A DNA stretch of 42,758 nt, taken from the NCBI GenBank assembly GCA_036377075.1, contig DASUZB010000202.1:1-42758 (forward strand), written 5' to 3'. Below the pieces are notes generated by a model. The model searched no databases. It was given only the letters and a program-made list of their open reading frames with translations, and was not told where the DNA came from. Every line of letters starts with the position of its first letter. Position 1 is the first letter of the stretch. Below, in pieces: positions 11,535 to 23,735 of the stretch. Source of the DNA: DASUZB01 sp036377075. GTDB lineage: Bacteria; Actinomycetota; CALGFH01. The position numbers and the translations under genes were made by a program.

Positions 11535-11550
11535 GGCCGGTTGACCGGCC
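11535..11550 (+). terminator. Short stem-loop after PHP gene
   Basis: GGCCGG-TTGA-CCGGCC, six pairs with a four-base loop, lies 45 bases after the PHP-gene stop. It precedes the much stronger hairpin at 11579-11603 and may be part of a tandem terminator. Confidence 0.4.
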
Positions 11551-11578
11551 CGGCCCCGGTCAGGGCTTCGGGGGGGTG

Positions 11579-11603
11579 TGCGGGGGGGCGGAGCCCCCCC
11601 GCA
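11579..11603 (+). terminator. Strong G7/C7 stem-loop before the S9 peptidase gene
   Basis: TGCGGGGGGG pairs perfectly with CCCCCCCGCA (ten pairs) around loop CGGAG. GTTGGTGGTT follows, a poor but T-containing tail. It most likely terminates transcripts from the trpS-Nudix-PHP unit. Its right arm ends only 20 bases before the peptidase ATG, so the peptidase must start its own transcript after or within it, or carry it as a leader structure. Confidence 0.65.
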
Positions 11604-11623
11604 GTTGGTGGTTGAATAGGACG

Positions 11624-13474
<1,851 letters not shown>

Positions 13475-13485
13475 CGGAGCAACCC

Positions 13486-14862
13486 GTGTCGCCCGACCCC
13501 GCTCTCGACCCGCTGCGTGAGGCGCTCCGGCTCTCGCCGGACAACGTGCCCCTGCGCCACCACCTCGCCGGCCTGCTGGTCGCCGCCGGCGCGCTCGACG
13601 AGGCCGAGCGACTCTACCGGCAGGGCCTCGCCAGCGCCCCCGAGGAGCAGCGGCTCCGGTTCGGCCTGGCCGACGTCTTCCGGCGCCAGGGCAAGCCCGA
13701 GCAGGCGCTGGTGGTGATCGAGGACCTGCTGGAGCGGCCGGACCCTCCGCCCGAGGCCCAGCTCCTCGGCGCCCGCCTGCTGCTGGAGGCGGGCGAGCGC
13801 GCCCAGGCGGCGCGCCACTACCACGCCGCGGTCGCCCGCGAGCCGGACCTGGCCGATCCCGAGCTGGCCGCCCGGCTGCCAGCGCTCGGCGAGCCCGTGC
13901 CGCCGGCCGGCGAACCGGATCCGCCCGTCGAGGACCCGTTCGTGGTCGACGGCAGGGTCCGCGTCGCCGCCGGGGACCCGCCCGCCCTCGACGAGGCCGC
14001 CGCCGAGCGGCCCAGCGTCACCTTCGCCGACGTCGGCGGGATGGAGGCGATCAAGGACGAGATCCGGCTCAAGGTCATCCACCCGCTCGACCACCCGGAG
14101 CTGTACCGGGCCTACGGCAAGCCGGTCGGCGGCGGGGTGCTGCTCTACGGTCCGCCCGGCTGCGGCAAGACCCACCTGGCCCGCGCGACCGCCGGCGAGA
14201 TCCGCGCCGGGTTCGTCGCCGTCGGGCTCGACCAGGTGCTCGACATGTGGCTCGGCGAGAGCGAGCGCAAGCTGCACGAGCTGTTCGAGCGGGCGCGGCG
14301 CGGCCAGCCCTGCGTGCTGTTCTTCGACGAGGTCGACGCGCTCGGGGCGAGCCGCAGCGACATGCGCACCAGCGCGGCGCGGCTGCTGGTCAACCAGTTC
14401 CTCGCCGAGCTGGACGGGGTGGAGCGCTCCAACGACGGCGTGCTGGTGCTGGCGGCGACGAACGCGCCGTGGCACCTCGACGCCGCCTTCCGGCGACCGG
14501 GCCGCTTCGACCGCATCCTGTTCGTGCCGCCGCCGGACGCGGCCGCGCGCGCCGCGATCCTGCGCATCCACTGCCGCGGCAAGCCGCTCGGGGAGGTCGA
14601 CTACGAGCGCCTGGCGGCGCGCGCCGACGGCCTCACCGGGGCGGACCTGAAGGCGGTGGTCGACCTGGCGGTCGAGGCCAAGCTGCGCGAGGCCATCCAG
14701 GTCGGCGTGCCGCGGCCCCTGACCACCAAGGACCTGGCCGCGGCGGCGAAGAAGGTCAAGCCGTCGACGCGGGACTGGTTCGCCAGCGCCCGCAACTACG
14801 CCACCTACGCCAACCAGGCGGGCCTCTACGACGAGGTGCTCGCCTACCTGGAGCGCCGATGA
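13486..14862 (+). CDS. TPR-AAA+ ATPase, Cdc48/FtsH-like
   Basis: A 458-aa protein with N-terminal tetratricopeptide helices (about 5-120, e.g. AGALDEAERLYRQGLASAPE), a Pro/Glu-rich linker (about 125-170) and a classical AAA+ module. It has Walker A GPPGCGKT (222-229), a pore-loop motif DMWLGESE (Trp255), Walker B VLFFDEVDA (Asp281, Glu282) and the second region of homology with arginine fingers (AAFRRPGRFDR). The AAA+ type (FADVGGMEAIKDEI) is Cdc48/Vps4-like. There is no protease domain. Such ATPases form hexameric rings that unfold or remodel proteins. GTG 13486 has GGAG (13476-13479) six bases upstream. The stop overlaps the start of the next gene by ATGA, suggesting a working partnership. 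The substrate is unknown. Confidence 0.88.
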   Translation: MSPDPALDPLREALRLSPDNVPLRHHLAGLLVAAGALDEAERLYRQGLASAPEEQRLRFGLADVFRRQGKPEQALVVIEDLLERPDPPPEAQLLGARLLLEAGERAQAARHYHAAVAREPDLADPELAARLPALGEPVPPAGEPDPPVEDPFVVDGRVRVAAGDPPALDEAAAERPSVTFADVGGMEAIKDEIRLKVIHPLDHPELYRAYGKPVGGGVLLYGPPGCGKTHLARATAGEIRAGFVAVGLDQVLDMWLGESERKLHELFERARRGQPCVLFFDEVDALGASRSDMRTSAARLLVNQFLAELDGVERSNDGVLVLAATNAPWHLDAAFRRPGRFDRILFVPPPDAAARAAILRIHCRGKPLGEVDYERLAARADGLTGADLKAVVDLAVEAKLREAIQVGVPRPLTTKDLAAAAKKVKPSTRDWFASARNYATYANQAGLYDEVLAYLERR

Positions 14863-15785
14863 CGGACCGCCGCGCCGGCGCGGCGCTGCAGCGCGCCCGG
14901 CTCCTGCTGGGGCAGTCCCGCTACGACCTGGCCGAACGGGAGCTGCGCGCGGCGCTGGCGCTCGCCCCCCTCGACGCCACCGCCCACGGGCTGCTCGGCT
15001 TCTGCCTGGTGCGGCTCGACCGGGCGGCCGAGGCCCTCGCCGAGGCCAACGAGGCCATCCGGCTCGCGCCGACCTGGCGCTTCGGCCACTACGTGCTGGG
15101 CGCGGCGCTGCTCGCCAAGCACGATCCGGCGGCCGCCGAGCGGGCGGCGCGCGAGGCCCTCCGCCTCGATCCCGAGGAGGCGGACAGCTTCGTGCTGCTC
15201 GCCCGGACCCGGCTCGCCCAGCGCGACTGGCGCGGCGCGGTCGAGCACGCCGAGCGCGCGCTGGCGCTCGACCCGGAACGGGTCGGCGCCGCCAACGTGC
15301 GCGCCCTGGCCCTGACCCAGCTCGGCGAGCGCGACCAGGCCGCCAGCGCCATCGAGGGCGCGCTCGCCCGCGACCCGGGCAACGCCATGACGCACCGCAA
15401 CTACGGCTGGAACAAGCTCAGCGCGGGCGACCACCGCGGGGCGCTGGGGCACTTCCGCGAGGCGCTGCGCCTCGACCCCAACAGCGAGCTGGCCAAGCAG
15501 GGGATGGTCGCGGCGCGCAGGGCACGCAACCCGCTCTACCGGGCCGTGCTGCGCTACTTCCTCTGGGTCGGCCGCCTCGACCGGCGGGCCTACCTCGCCG
15601 CCGTGGCCGTCGGCGCGTTCGGCGCCAGGTTGCTGGCGAGCCTCGCCCGCGCCGTCCCGGGAACCCGGGTGGTCGCCCTGCCATTGCTCGTGCTGTACGC
15701 CAGCCTGGTGATCGTCAGCGCGGCCGCCGCGCCGCTGTCGAGGCTGTCGCTGCGCCTGCGCCGGGGTCGTCTCAGACCTTCCTGA
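14859..15785 (+). CDS. TPR protein with C-terminal membrane anchor
   Basis: A 308-aa protein made of about six tetratricopeptide repeats (residues 5-215; e.g. LGQSRYDLAERELRAALALA and AGDHRGALGHFREALRLDP). A basic stretch and two predicted transmembrane helices follow (about 245-262 and 268-290, PLLVLYASLVIVSAAA), ending in an Arg-rich tail. The TPR region should face the cytosol. Start and stop codons overlap with the TPR-AAA+ gene (ATGA), so this is its likely membrane docking partner or adaptor. Its last 14 bases overlap the end of convergent sdhB (15772-15785). No known family name is recognised beyond TPR. Confidence 0.82.
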   Translation: MTDRRAGAALQRARLLLGQSRYDLAERELRAALALAPLDATAHGLLGFCLVRLDRAAEALAEANEAIRLAPTWRFGHYVLGAALLAKHDPAAAERAAREALRLDPEEADSFVLLARTRLAQRDWRGAVEHAERALALDPERVGAANVRALALTQLGERDQAASAIEGALARDPGNAMTHRNYGWNKLSAGDHRGALGHFREALRLDPNSELAKQGMVAARRARNPLYRAVLRYFLWVGRLDRRAYLAAVAVGAFGARLLASLARAVPGTRVVALPLLVLYASLVIVSAAAAPLSRLSLRLRRGRLRPS

Positions 15786-16470
15786 ACAGCAGGGCGCGCT
15801 TCACCTCCTGGATCGACTGGGTCACCTTGATGCCGCGCGGGCAGGCGTCGGTGCAGTTGAAGGTGGTGCGGCAGCGCCACACGCCCTCCTTGTCGTTGAG
15901 CACCTCCAGCCGCTGGGCGGCCCCGCGGTCGCGGGAGTCGAAGATGAAGCGGTGGGCGTTCACGATCGCGGCCGGCCCGAAGTACTCCTCGTCGGCCCAG
16001 AAGACCGGGCAGGACGTGGTGCAGGCGGCGCACAGGATGCACTTGGTGGTGTCGTCGAAGCGCTCGCGCTCGCCCGGCGACTGTCGGCGCTCGGTGTCGG
16101 GCTCGGGCTCGTCGTTGATCAGGTAGGGCATCACCGAGCGGTAGGAGCGGAAGAACGGCTCCATGTCGACGACCAGGTCCTTGACCAGCGGCAGGCCGCG
16201 TAGCGCCTCCACCGTGATCTGGTCGCCGAACTCCCGCACCAGCACCTTGCAGGCAAGGTGGTTGGCGCCGTTGATCAGCATCGCGTCCGAACCGCAGACG
16301 CCGTGGGCGCACGAGCGCCGGAAGGTCAGCGACCCGTCGATGTTCCACTTCACGTAGTGGAGCAGGTCGAGCACCCGGTCCATGGGGTTGGCCGGCACGG
16401 TGTACGTCTCGAAGTGTGGAGCCTGGTCCGTCTCGGGGTTGAAGCGGCGGACCCTGAGGGTCACGTCCAT
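15772..16470 (-). CDS. sdhB: Succinate dehydrogenase iron-sulfur subunit
   Basis: Carries electrons from the flavoprotein to quinone in complex II. The 232-aa protein has ligands for three clusters. For [2Fe-2S]: Cys54, Cys59, Asp62 (Asp in place of Cys, as in E. coli) and Cys74. For [4Fe-4S]: CILCAACTTSCP. For [3Fe-4S]: CRTTFNCTDACPRGI, which also contributes a ligand to the preceding cluster. The start has AAAGGA just upstream on the minus strand. It is last in sdhC-sdhD-sdhA-sdhB, separated from sdhA by 58 bases that contain the second copy of the 23-nt repeat. Its 3' end overlaps the convergent TPR gene. Confidence 0.96.
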   Translation of the reverse strand: MDVTLRVRRFNPETDQAPHFETYTVPANPMDRVLDLLHYVKWNIDGSLTFRRSCAHGVCGSDAMLINGANHLACKVLVREFGDQITVEALRGLPLVKDLVVDMEPFFRSYRSVMPYLINDEPEPDTERRQSPGERERFDDTTKCILCAACTTSCPVFWADEEYFGPAAIVNAHRFIFDSRDRGAAQRLEVLNDKEGVWRCRTTFNCTDACPRGIKVTQSIQEVKRALLFRKV

Positions 16471-16504
16471 GCTGTCCTTTCAGCTAGCCGCCCGCTGGAC
16501 CCGC

Positions 16505-16527
16505 AGTCGCCCTGCCTGCGGGGCAGT
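16505..16527 (-). repeat. 23-nt repeat after sdhA stop (copy 2)
   Basis: On the minus strand this is base-for-base identical to 5342-5364 and begins one base after the sdhA TAG, in the sdhA-sdhB gap. Flanks differ after the 23rd base. The placement just after a stop codon of a TCA-cycle gene is the same as in copy 1. It can form the small hairpin CTGCC/GGCAG. Confidence 0.85.
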
Positions 16528-16528
16528 C

Positions 16529-18262
16529 CTAGTACTTTCGCTCCATGGGTTCGTATCGCGTCATGACGACCGGCTTGTAGTCGAGCTTGACCCCGCCGTC
16601 GGTCTTCCACGTCAGGGTGTGCCTGAGCCACTTCTTGTCGTCGCGGGCAGGGAAGTCCTCGCGGAAGTGGCCGCCGCGGCTCTCCTCGCGGGCGCGGGCG
16701 GAGACCACCAGCGCCTCGGCCAGGTCGAGCAGGAAGCCGAGCTCGACGGTCTCCAGCAGGTCGGTGTTGTAGCGCCGCGAGGTGTCCTGCACCCAAACGC
16801 CACGGTAGCGTTCCCGCAGCGAGGCCAGCTCCGTCTCCATCTTCTTGAGCAGCGTCTCCGAGCGGAACACGCTCGCCTTGTCGTCCATGTTGGCCTGCAG
16901 GTCGGCGCGGATGGCGGCGGCGCGCTCGCCCTCCGGGTGCGCCGCCAGGTCCTCCAGCATGCGGCGCACGTCGGCGGCCGGGTCGTCGGGCAGCTCGGCG
17001 TGCCTGACGCGGTTGGCGTGCTCGCCCGCGTTGACGCCCGCGCGCTTGCCGAACACCACGATGTCGAGCAGGGAGTTGGTGCCCAGCCGGTTGGCGCCGT
17101 GCACCGACACGCAGGCGCACTCACCGGCCGCGTACAGCCCCGGCAGGACAGTGTTGGCGGGGTCGGCGACCACCTCGGCGGAGACGTTGGTGGGGATGCC
17201 GCCCATCGCGTAGTGGGCGGTCGGCTGGATCGGCACGCCCTCGTGCTTGGGCTCGACGCCCAGGTAGGTGCGGGCGAAGTCGGTGATGTCGGGCAGCTTG
17301 GCGTCGATCACCGCCGGGTCGAGGTGGCTGACGTCCAGGTAGACGTAGTCGTGCCTCGGCCCGGCGCCGCGGCCCTCACGGATCTCGGTGTAGATCGCCC
17401 GGCTGACCATGTCCCGCGGGGCCAGGTCCTTGATGGTGGGGGCGTAGCGCGCCATGAACGCCTCGCCGTCGGAGTTGCGCAGGATGCCGCCCTCGCCGCG
17501 GGCGGCCTCGCTGAGCAGCACGCCGAGCCCGTACAGGCCGGTCGGGTGGAACTGGAAGAATTCCATGTCCTCCATCGGCACGCCGCGGCGGTAGCAGACC
17601 GCCGGCCCGTCGCCGGTGAGCGCGTGCGCGTTGGAGGTGACCCGGAACATCTTGCCGAAGCCGCCGGTCGCGAAGACCACGCTCTTGGCGCGGAAGACGT
17701 GCAGCTCGCCGGTTGCCAGCTCGTAGGCGACCACCCCGGCCGCCCTGCCGTCCGCCAGCAGCAGGTCGAGCACGTAGTACTCGTCGAAGAAGGTGGTGCC
17801 GTTCTTGACGTTCTGCTGGTAGAGGGTCTGCAGGATCATGTGGCCGGTGCGGTCGGCCGCGAAGCAGGAGCGGCGCACGGCGCCCTTGCCGTGGTGGTGG
17901 GTGTGGCCGCCGAAGCGGCGCTGGTCGATCAGCCCCTCCGGGGTGCGGTTGAAGGGCATGCCCATGTGCTCGAGGTCGTAGATGGCCTCGATCGCCTCGC
18001 GGCACATCACCTCGGCCGCGTCCTGGTCGACCAGGTAGTCGCCGCCCTTCACGGTGTCGAAGGTGTGCCACTCCCAGTTGTCCTCTTCGACGTTGGCCAG
18101 CGCGGCGCACATGCCCCCCTGGGCGGCCCCCGTGTGGGAGCGGGTCGGGTAGAGCTTGGACACCACCGCCGTGCGCGCCCGCCGGGAGCTCTCCAGCGCG
18201 GCCCGCAGGCCCGCCCCGCCGGCCCCGACGATCACCACGTCGTAGGTGTGCTGCTGGGTCAT
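16529..18262 (-). CDS. sdhA: Succinate dehydrogenase flavoprotein subunit
   Basis: Oxidises succinate to fumarate with covalently bound FAD. The 577-aa protein begins with a dinucleotide fold VVIVGAGGAGLRAALE. His43 in RSHTGAAQGG is the FAD-linked histidine. The active-site elements are FHPTGLYG, SEAARGEGGILRNSDGE and the capping-domain/FAD motifs GLYAAGECACVSVHGANRLG. The C-terminus HTLTWK…LDYKPVVMTRYEP is typical. The ATG has TAGGAGGGG upstream, and sdhD ends 11 bases away. It is third in sdhCDAB. Confidence 0.97.
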   Translation of the reverse strand: MTQQHTYDVVIVGAGGAGLRAALESSRRARTAVVSKLYPTRSHTGAAQGGMCAALANVEEDNWEWHTFDTVKGGDYLVDQDAAEVMCREAIEAIYDLEHMGMPFNRTPEGLIDQRRFGGHTHHHGKGAVRRSCFAADRTGHMILQTLYQQNVKNGTTFFDEYYVLDLLLADGRAAGVVAYELATGELHVFRAKSVVFATGGFGKMFRVTSNAHALTGDGPAVCYRRGVPMEDMEFFQFHPTGLYGLGVLLSEAARGEGGILRNSDGEAFMARYAPTIKDLAPRDMVSRAIYTEIREGRGAGPRHDYVYLDVSHLDPAVIDAKLPDITDFARTYLGVEPKHEGVPIQPTAHYAMGGIPTNVSAEVVADPANTVLPGLYAAGECACVSVHGANRLGTNSLLDIVVFGKRAGVNAGEHANRVRHAELPDDPAADVRRMLEDLAAHPEGERAAAIRADLQANMDDKASVFRSETLLKKMETELASLRERYRGVWVQDTSRRYNTDLLETVELGFLLDLAEALVVSARAREESRGGHFREDFPARDDKKWLRHTLTWKTDGGVKLDYKPVVMTRYEPMERKY

Positions 18263-18273
18263 CGATGCCCCTC

Positions 18274-18696
18274 CTACCCCCGCGGGGTGAAGGCGAAGAT
18301 CGTCAGCGTGCCGAGCACCCAGGTCAGCCCGACCACGGTGGCGGCGAGGCTGAGGTAGACGAGCCGGCGGTAGGGCGTACGGGCGTAGTCGTCGATGATC
18401 ACCCGCAGCCCGTTGCCGCCGTGGAGCAGGGCGAGGGTGAGCATGGCGGCGTCGTAGACGCGCCAGAACGGGTTGGCCCAGCGGCCCGAGACGAAGGCGA
18501 AGTTGACCCGGTCGAGGCCGCCGCCGAACACGTGCATGATGGCGAAGTGCGCCAGCACCAGCAGCACCAGCAGGACGCCCGAGACGCGCATGAAGACCCA
18601 GGCGTACAGCTCGAAGTTGCCCTTGCCCATCTTCGGCTGGCGCCGGTCGGAGCCGGCCGAGCGCGGCAGCGGCGCCGAAGGGACGTCGACGCTCAT
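18274..18696 (-). CDS. sdhD: Succinate dehydrogenase membrane anchor subunit D
   Basis: A 140-aa hydrophobic subunit that anchors complex II and helps bind heme b and quinone. It has three transmembrane helices: about 32-54 (FMRVSGVLLVLLVLAHFAIM), 77-98 (AAMLTLALLHGGNGLRVIID) and 113-135. His in VLAHFAIMH and in ALLHGGNGLR are candidate heme ligands. The start overlaps the sdhC stop (ATGA). The short, variable N-terminus is basic and precedes the first helix. The C/D assignment rests on gene order and the LHGGNGLRVIIDDY signature. Confidence 0.9.
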   Translation of the reverse strand: MSVDVPSAPLPRSAGSDRRQPKMGKGNFELYAWVFMRVSGVLLVLLVLAHFAIMHVFGGGLDRVNFAFVSGRWANPFWRVYDAAMLTLALLHGGNGLRVIIDDYARTPYRRLVYLSLAATVVGLTWVLGTLTIFAFTPRG

Positions 18697-19073
18697 GCCC
18701 GCAGCTCCTCGATGATCTTGCCGCCGATGGCCACCGCGGCGGGCGTGGCGAGCAGCACGAACAGCACCGTCTGCAGCCACAGCATCTGCCGCTGCCTGGC
18801 GATGCCCTTCGACCAGAAGTCGAACAGGATGATCCGCAGCCCGTTGAGCGCGTGGAAGATGATCAGCACCGCCAGGCCGAGCTCGAGCAGCCCGACGAAC
18901 GGGTTGCGGTAGGTGTTCATCACCCGGTCGTAGGCCTCCGGCGAGACGTTGACCAGCGCCTGGTCGGTGACGTGGGCGAACAGGTAGAACAGGATCGCCA
19001 CGCCCGAGATCCGGTGCAGGACCCAGGTCCACATGCCCTCACGGCCGCGGTACAGCGTTCCGAGGCGTTGCAT
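18693..19073 (-). CDS. sdhC: Succinate dehydrogenase cytochrome b subunit C
   Basis: A 126-aa membrane subunit of complex II. Its hallmark is the N-terminal GMWTWVLHRISGVAILFYLFAHV, with the quinone-site Ser/Arg region and a heme-ligand His, followed by FHALNGLRIILFDFW. It has three transmembrane helices. The ATG at 19073 is preferred because family similarity begins there; AGGAGG lies about 14 bases upstream, which is long. A GTG at 19088 sits directly against that purine run, so the start is less certain than for other genes. An extended -10-like box TGGTACAGT on the minus strand (TACAGT at 19124-19129) is the probable operon promoter, giving a leader of about 44 nt. Confidence 0.9.
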   Translation of the reverse strand: MQRLGTLYRGREGMWTWVLHRISGVAILFYLFAHVTDQALVNVSPEAYDRVMNTYRNPFVGLLELGLAVLIIFHALNGLRIILFDFWSKGIARQRQMLWLQTVLFVLLATPAAVAIGGKIIEELRA

Positions 19074-19123
19074 CCTTGCGGAGGTCACCTCCTCACGCGT
19101 CGCACAAGGCCAGGCCACATCGG

Positions 19124-19129
19124 ACTGTA
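19124..19129 (-). promoter_or_regulatory. Extended -10-like box for sdhCDAB
   Basis: On the minus strand TACAGT is preceded by TGG, giving the extended -10 form TGnTAnnnT. It lies about 50 bases upstream of the sdhC ATG. No convincing -35 hexamer is present at 17 bp; an extended -10 reduces the need for one. Confidence 0.45.
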
Positions 19130-19234
19130 CCATCGCGCTGCTCGGTCAGATGGGCAGCTCACCATGGTCGTCGCCGCCGGCGGGACGGCCGTCCCGAGTG
19201 GTTGTTCTCCGCGCCCTTCGGTAGGTTGGAGGCC

Positions 19235-21199
<1,965 letters not shown>

Positions 21200-21311
21200 C
21201 CGTCTGGCGCCAGGCTGGTCCCCGCCCGGCCAGCGAGGCGAGATCGACCCGGCCACGTCGCACCACCGGACCATGCGAACGCTCCACCCGAGCGTTAGGC
21301 TTTCGACCTAG

Positions 21312-22994
21312 ATGGCCACCTACGCAGGCGAGGCGCCCGAGGGCGACCCGGAGCGCCGCATCGCCGAGCGCTACGCCATGCGGGCTCCCGCGCTCGGCCG
21401 GGGCGGCATGGGCATCGTCTGGCGCGCCCGCGACACGCTGCTCGGCCGTGAGGTGGCGATCAAGGAGGTCCGGCTCCCCGCGGCCCTTGCCGACGACGAG
21501 CGCGCCCGCGTCCGCGCCCGGGTGATGCGCGAGGCGCGGGTCGCCGCCCGCCTCAACCACGCCGGCGCGGTGACGCTGCACGACATCGTCGACGAGGAAG
21601 GCCGGCCCTTCATCGTGATGGAGCTGGTCGAGGCGCCGACCCTCACCGCGCTGGTCGCCGAGCGTGGCCCGCTGCCCCCGGCCGAGGTCGCCGCGCTCGG
21701 CCTCACCCTGCTGGACACGCTCGAGGCCGCCCACCGGGCCGGGATCGTGCACCGCGACGTGAAGCCGGGCAACGTGATGGTGCGCCCCGACGGCACCACC
21801 AAGCTGGCCGACTTCGGCATCGCGTCGGTCCAGGACGACCCGGGGCTGACCACCTCGACCGGGCTGCTGGCCGGCTCGCCCGCCTACATGGCCCCGGAGC
21901 AGGCCGATTCCGAGTTCGGGCGGATCGGGCCGCCGACCGACCTGTGGGCGCTCGGCGCGACCCTGTACTTCGCGGTCGAGGGCGTGCCGCCGTTCGACCG
22001 TGGCAGTCCCCTGGCCACCCTGGCCGCGGTGGTCTACGAGGAGCCGCGGCCGGCCAGCCGGGCCGGGGCGCTCGCCCCGGCGCTCGCCGGGCTGCTGACC
22101 AAGGCTCCCGCGGAGCGGCTGACCGGCCCGGACCTGCGCCGTGCGCTCCGCCCGGTGGCCGCGGGCAGGGGAAGGTCCGACGACGCCGAGCCGGCCTCGT
22201 CCGCCGGCGCCCCGCCACCTTCGGCTACGGACGCCGACACGCCGCCGCTGGCTGCCGGGTATGGGGCTGGCGGTCGCGCGCCGGCGCCCCCCGCGGCCGG
22301 GCCGCCCGTCGTCACCGCCCAGTTCGAGCGCGTCGCGGAGCGGCCCGCCGCCGGCGAGCCCGTCCCCGCCGCTCCGCGGACGCGACGCTCGGGGCGCAGG
22401 GCCGTCCTGGTCACGGTCGTGCTGGCGCTGGTCGGGGTGCTCGGCTGGCAGGTGGTGGAGGCCGACCGCAGGCAGGCCGGCCGGGGTGGCGCGGCGGCCC
22501 CGCCGGGGACCACCGCACCGGCGACCACGCCGCCCGCGGGCGCCGGGTGGCAGCACTACAAGGACCCGGGCGGCGCCTACCGGATCAGCTACCCGCCCGA
22601 CTGGAAGGTGGTGAGGGGCAGGAACTCCGCGGTGGTGGAGTTCCACCACCCGACCAACAGCCGCGACTTCATCCGCGTCCAGGTCGACCAGGACCGCCAT
22701 GATCCCTACGAGGAGTGGCGGGGGAACGAGCAGGAGTTCGCCGGCAGGTACCAGGGCAACCAGTACCGGCTCGTCGCCCTGAATCGCACGCGGTTCCCCC
22801 AGCAGGGCCGTTGGCCGGCGGCCGAATGGGAGTTCACCTACGAGCTGGACGGCCAGCCCACCAGGGTCTACGACCTGACGGTGACGACGGACACGCGCCG
22901 CTACGCGGTGCTGTTCCGGGGCGACGAGGCCGACTGGCCCGGCGTCGTGCAGCCCCTGATCAATCCCGTCGTCGCCAAGCTCGAGGTGCAGTGA
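21312..22994 (+). CDS. Transmembrane Ser/Thr protein kinase (copy 2)
   Basis: A 560-aa paralogue of the preceding kinase, with the same architecture and a shorter linker. It shows the glycine loop LGRGGMGIV, Lys51 in VAIKEV, Asp149 in HRDVKPGN, DFGIAS, APEQ, a Pro/Ala-rich linker (about 285-360), one membrane helix (about 364-382, AVLVTVVLALVGVLGW) and an extracellular domain beginning WQHYKDPGGAYRISYPPDW. The opening aligns with the copy 1 sensor (FQQYSNPQRGYAVAYPNGW); the rest is much more diverged than the kinase domains. There is no clear ribosome site: CCTAG precedes the ATG, and TAGGCT (21296-21301) could be a -10 box, giving a very short leader. A 17-pair hairpin follows the stop. Confidence 0.92.
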   Translation: MATYAGEAPEGDPERRIAERYAMRAPALGRGGMGIVWRARDTLLGREVAIKEVRLPAALADDERARVRARVMREARVAARLNHAGAVTLHDIVDEEGRPFIVMELVEAPTLTALVAERGPLPPAEVAALGLTLLDTLEAAHRAGIVHRDVKPGNVMVRPDGTTKLADFGIASVQDDPGLTTSTGLLAGSPAYMAPEQADSEFGRIGPPTDLWALGATLYFAVEGVPPFDRGSPLATLAAVVYEEPRPASRAGALAPALAGLLTKAPAERLTGPDLRRALRPVAAGRGRSDDAEPASSAGAPPPSATDADTPPLAAGYGAGGRAPAPPAAGPPVVTAQFERVAERPAAGEPVPAAPRTRRSGRRAVLVTVVLALVGVLGWQVVEADRRQAGRGGAAAPPGTTAPATTPPAGAGWQHYKDPGGAYRISYPPDWKVVRGRNSAVVEFHHPTNSRDFIRVQVDQDRHDPYEEWRGNEQEFAGRYQGNQYRLVALNRTRFPQQGRWPAAEWEFTYELDGQPTRVYDLTVTTDTRRYAVLFRGDEADWPGVVQPLINPVVAKLEVQ

Positions 22995-23021
22995 AGGCGG
23001 GACCGACCCGCCCCTCGCGTG

Positions 23022-23059
23022 CCGTCGACGGCGCGGCGGGTGCGCCGCGCCGTCGACGG
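23022..23059. terminator. 17-pair stem-loop between convergent genes
   Basis: The arms 23022-23038 and 23043-23059 are perfect inverted copies of 17 bp (the left arm starts CCGTCGACGG) around a GGTG loop. It sits between the kinase stop (22994) and the stop of the convergent DinB-like gene (23082), so it would act in both directions. It is very GC-rich and lacks a T-run. Confidence 0.7.
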
Positions 23060-23081
23060 TCGGTGCGTGGTGCGCCTGGGC

Positions 23082-23735
23082 CTACCGCGCGCCCGTGGGA
23101 CGGGTCCGGTACAGGTCGCGGAGCAGGGCGATCTCCGCCATGTGGTGGATGAACTCGAGGTTGGACGCCCAGATGACCGAGATGAACGGCTCCTCAGGGG
23201 CGGAGCTGCGGGGGTACTGGTCGAAGCCGACGGCGTCGAGTTGCTCGGGGGTCACGGCCGCGACGCTGCCGCGCCAGCGGTCCATCGTCGCCCAGAACCG
23301 CTCCAGCGCCAGCGCGGCCGAGGGGCTGAAGTCGACCAGCTCCGCGGGCGGCCGGCGCTCGCCGAAGGTCCACTCCCAGTCCCCGGCAAAGCTCGAGTGC
23401 AGGTGCCCCAGCCGCCACGCGATCGTGGTGACCGGGGTCGGGTCGGGGTCGCCCGCGGCGTCGTCGAGCTGCCACTCGCCCGGCCCGAACGGCCGCGTCG
23501 AGGCGGCCTCGCCGCGGCGGCGGATCGACCAGGCGCCGGGCGCCGGCTCCCACAGGTACTCCTCGTCGGTGAGCGGCCCGTCGCCCTCCCTCGGGGGCTG
23601 CGGCGCTCCCTCCGGGAGGCTCGCCGGCGAAGCCAGCCCGTCCAGGCGTGCCTGGGCGATCTCGCGGGCACGGTCGAGCTGGTCGAGCAGCACGCTGAGG
23701 CGGTCGTTCCGATGGTCGGTCCGATAGTCTTCCAT
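23082..23735 (-). CDS. DinB-superfamily protein
   Basis: A 217-aa protein of the DinB/MDMPI four-helix metalloprotein fold. This group includes damage-inducible proteins and mycothiol- or bacillithiol-dependent enzymes. Supporting features are the early helix RNDRLSVLLDQLDRAREIA, the family phrase YLWEPAPGAWSIRRRG, a metal-ligand-like histidine in WRLGHLHSSFAGDW and the C-terminal NLEFIHHMAEIALLRDLY, with a second His pair. The ATG has GGGGAG upstream; family similarity begins near it. It is a single gene, convergent with kinase copy 2. The specific reaction is not evident; thiol-dependent detoxification is possible. Confidence 0.75.
   Translation of the reverse strand: MEDYRTDHRNDRLSVLLDQLDRAREIAQARLDGLASPASLPEGAPQPPREGDGPLTDEEYLWEPAPGAWSIRRRGEAASTRPFGPGEWQLDDAAGDPDPTPVTTIAWRLGHLHSSFAGDWEWTFGERRPPAELVDFSPSAALALERFWATMDRWRGSVAAVTPEQLDAVGFDQYPRSSAPEEPFISVIWASNLEFIHHMAEIALLRDLYRTRPTGAR

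Noticed and set aside
11579..11603. G/C homopolymer hairpin as an assembly artefact
   Set aside because: The two arms are exactly complementary including the flanking TGC/GCA, which is expected for a real terminator and not for random homopolymer error.
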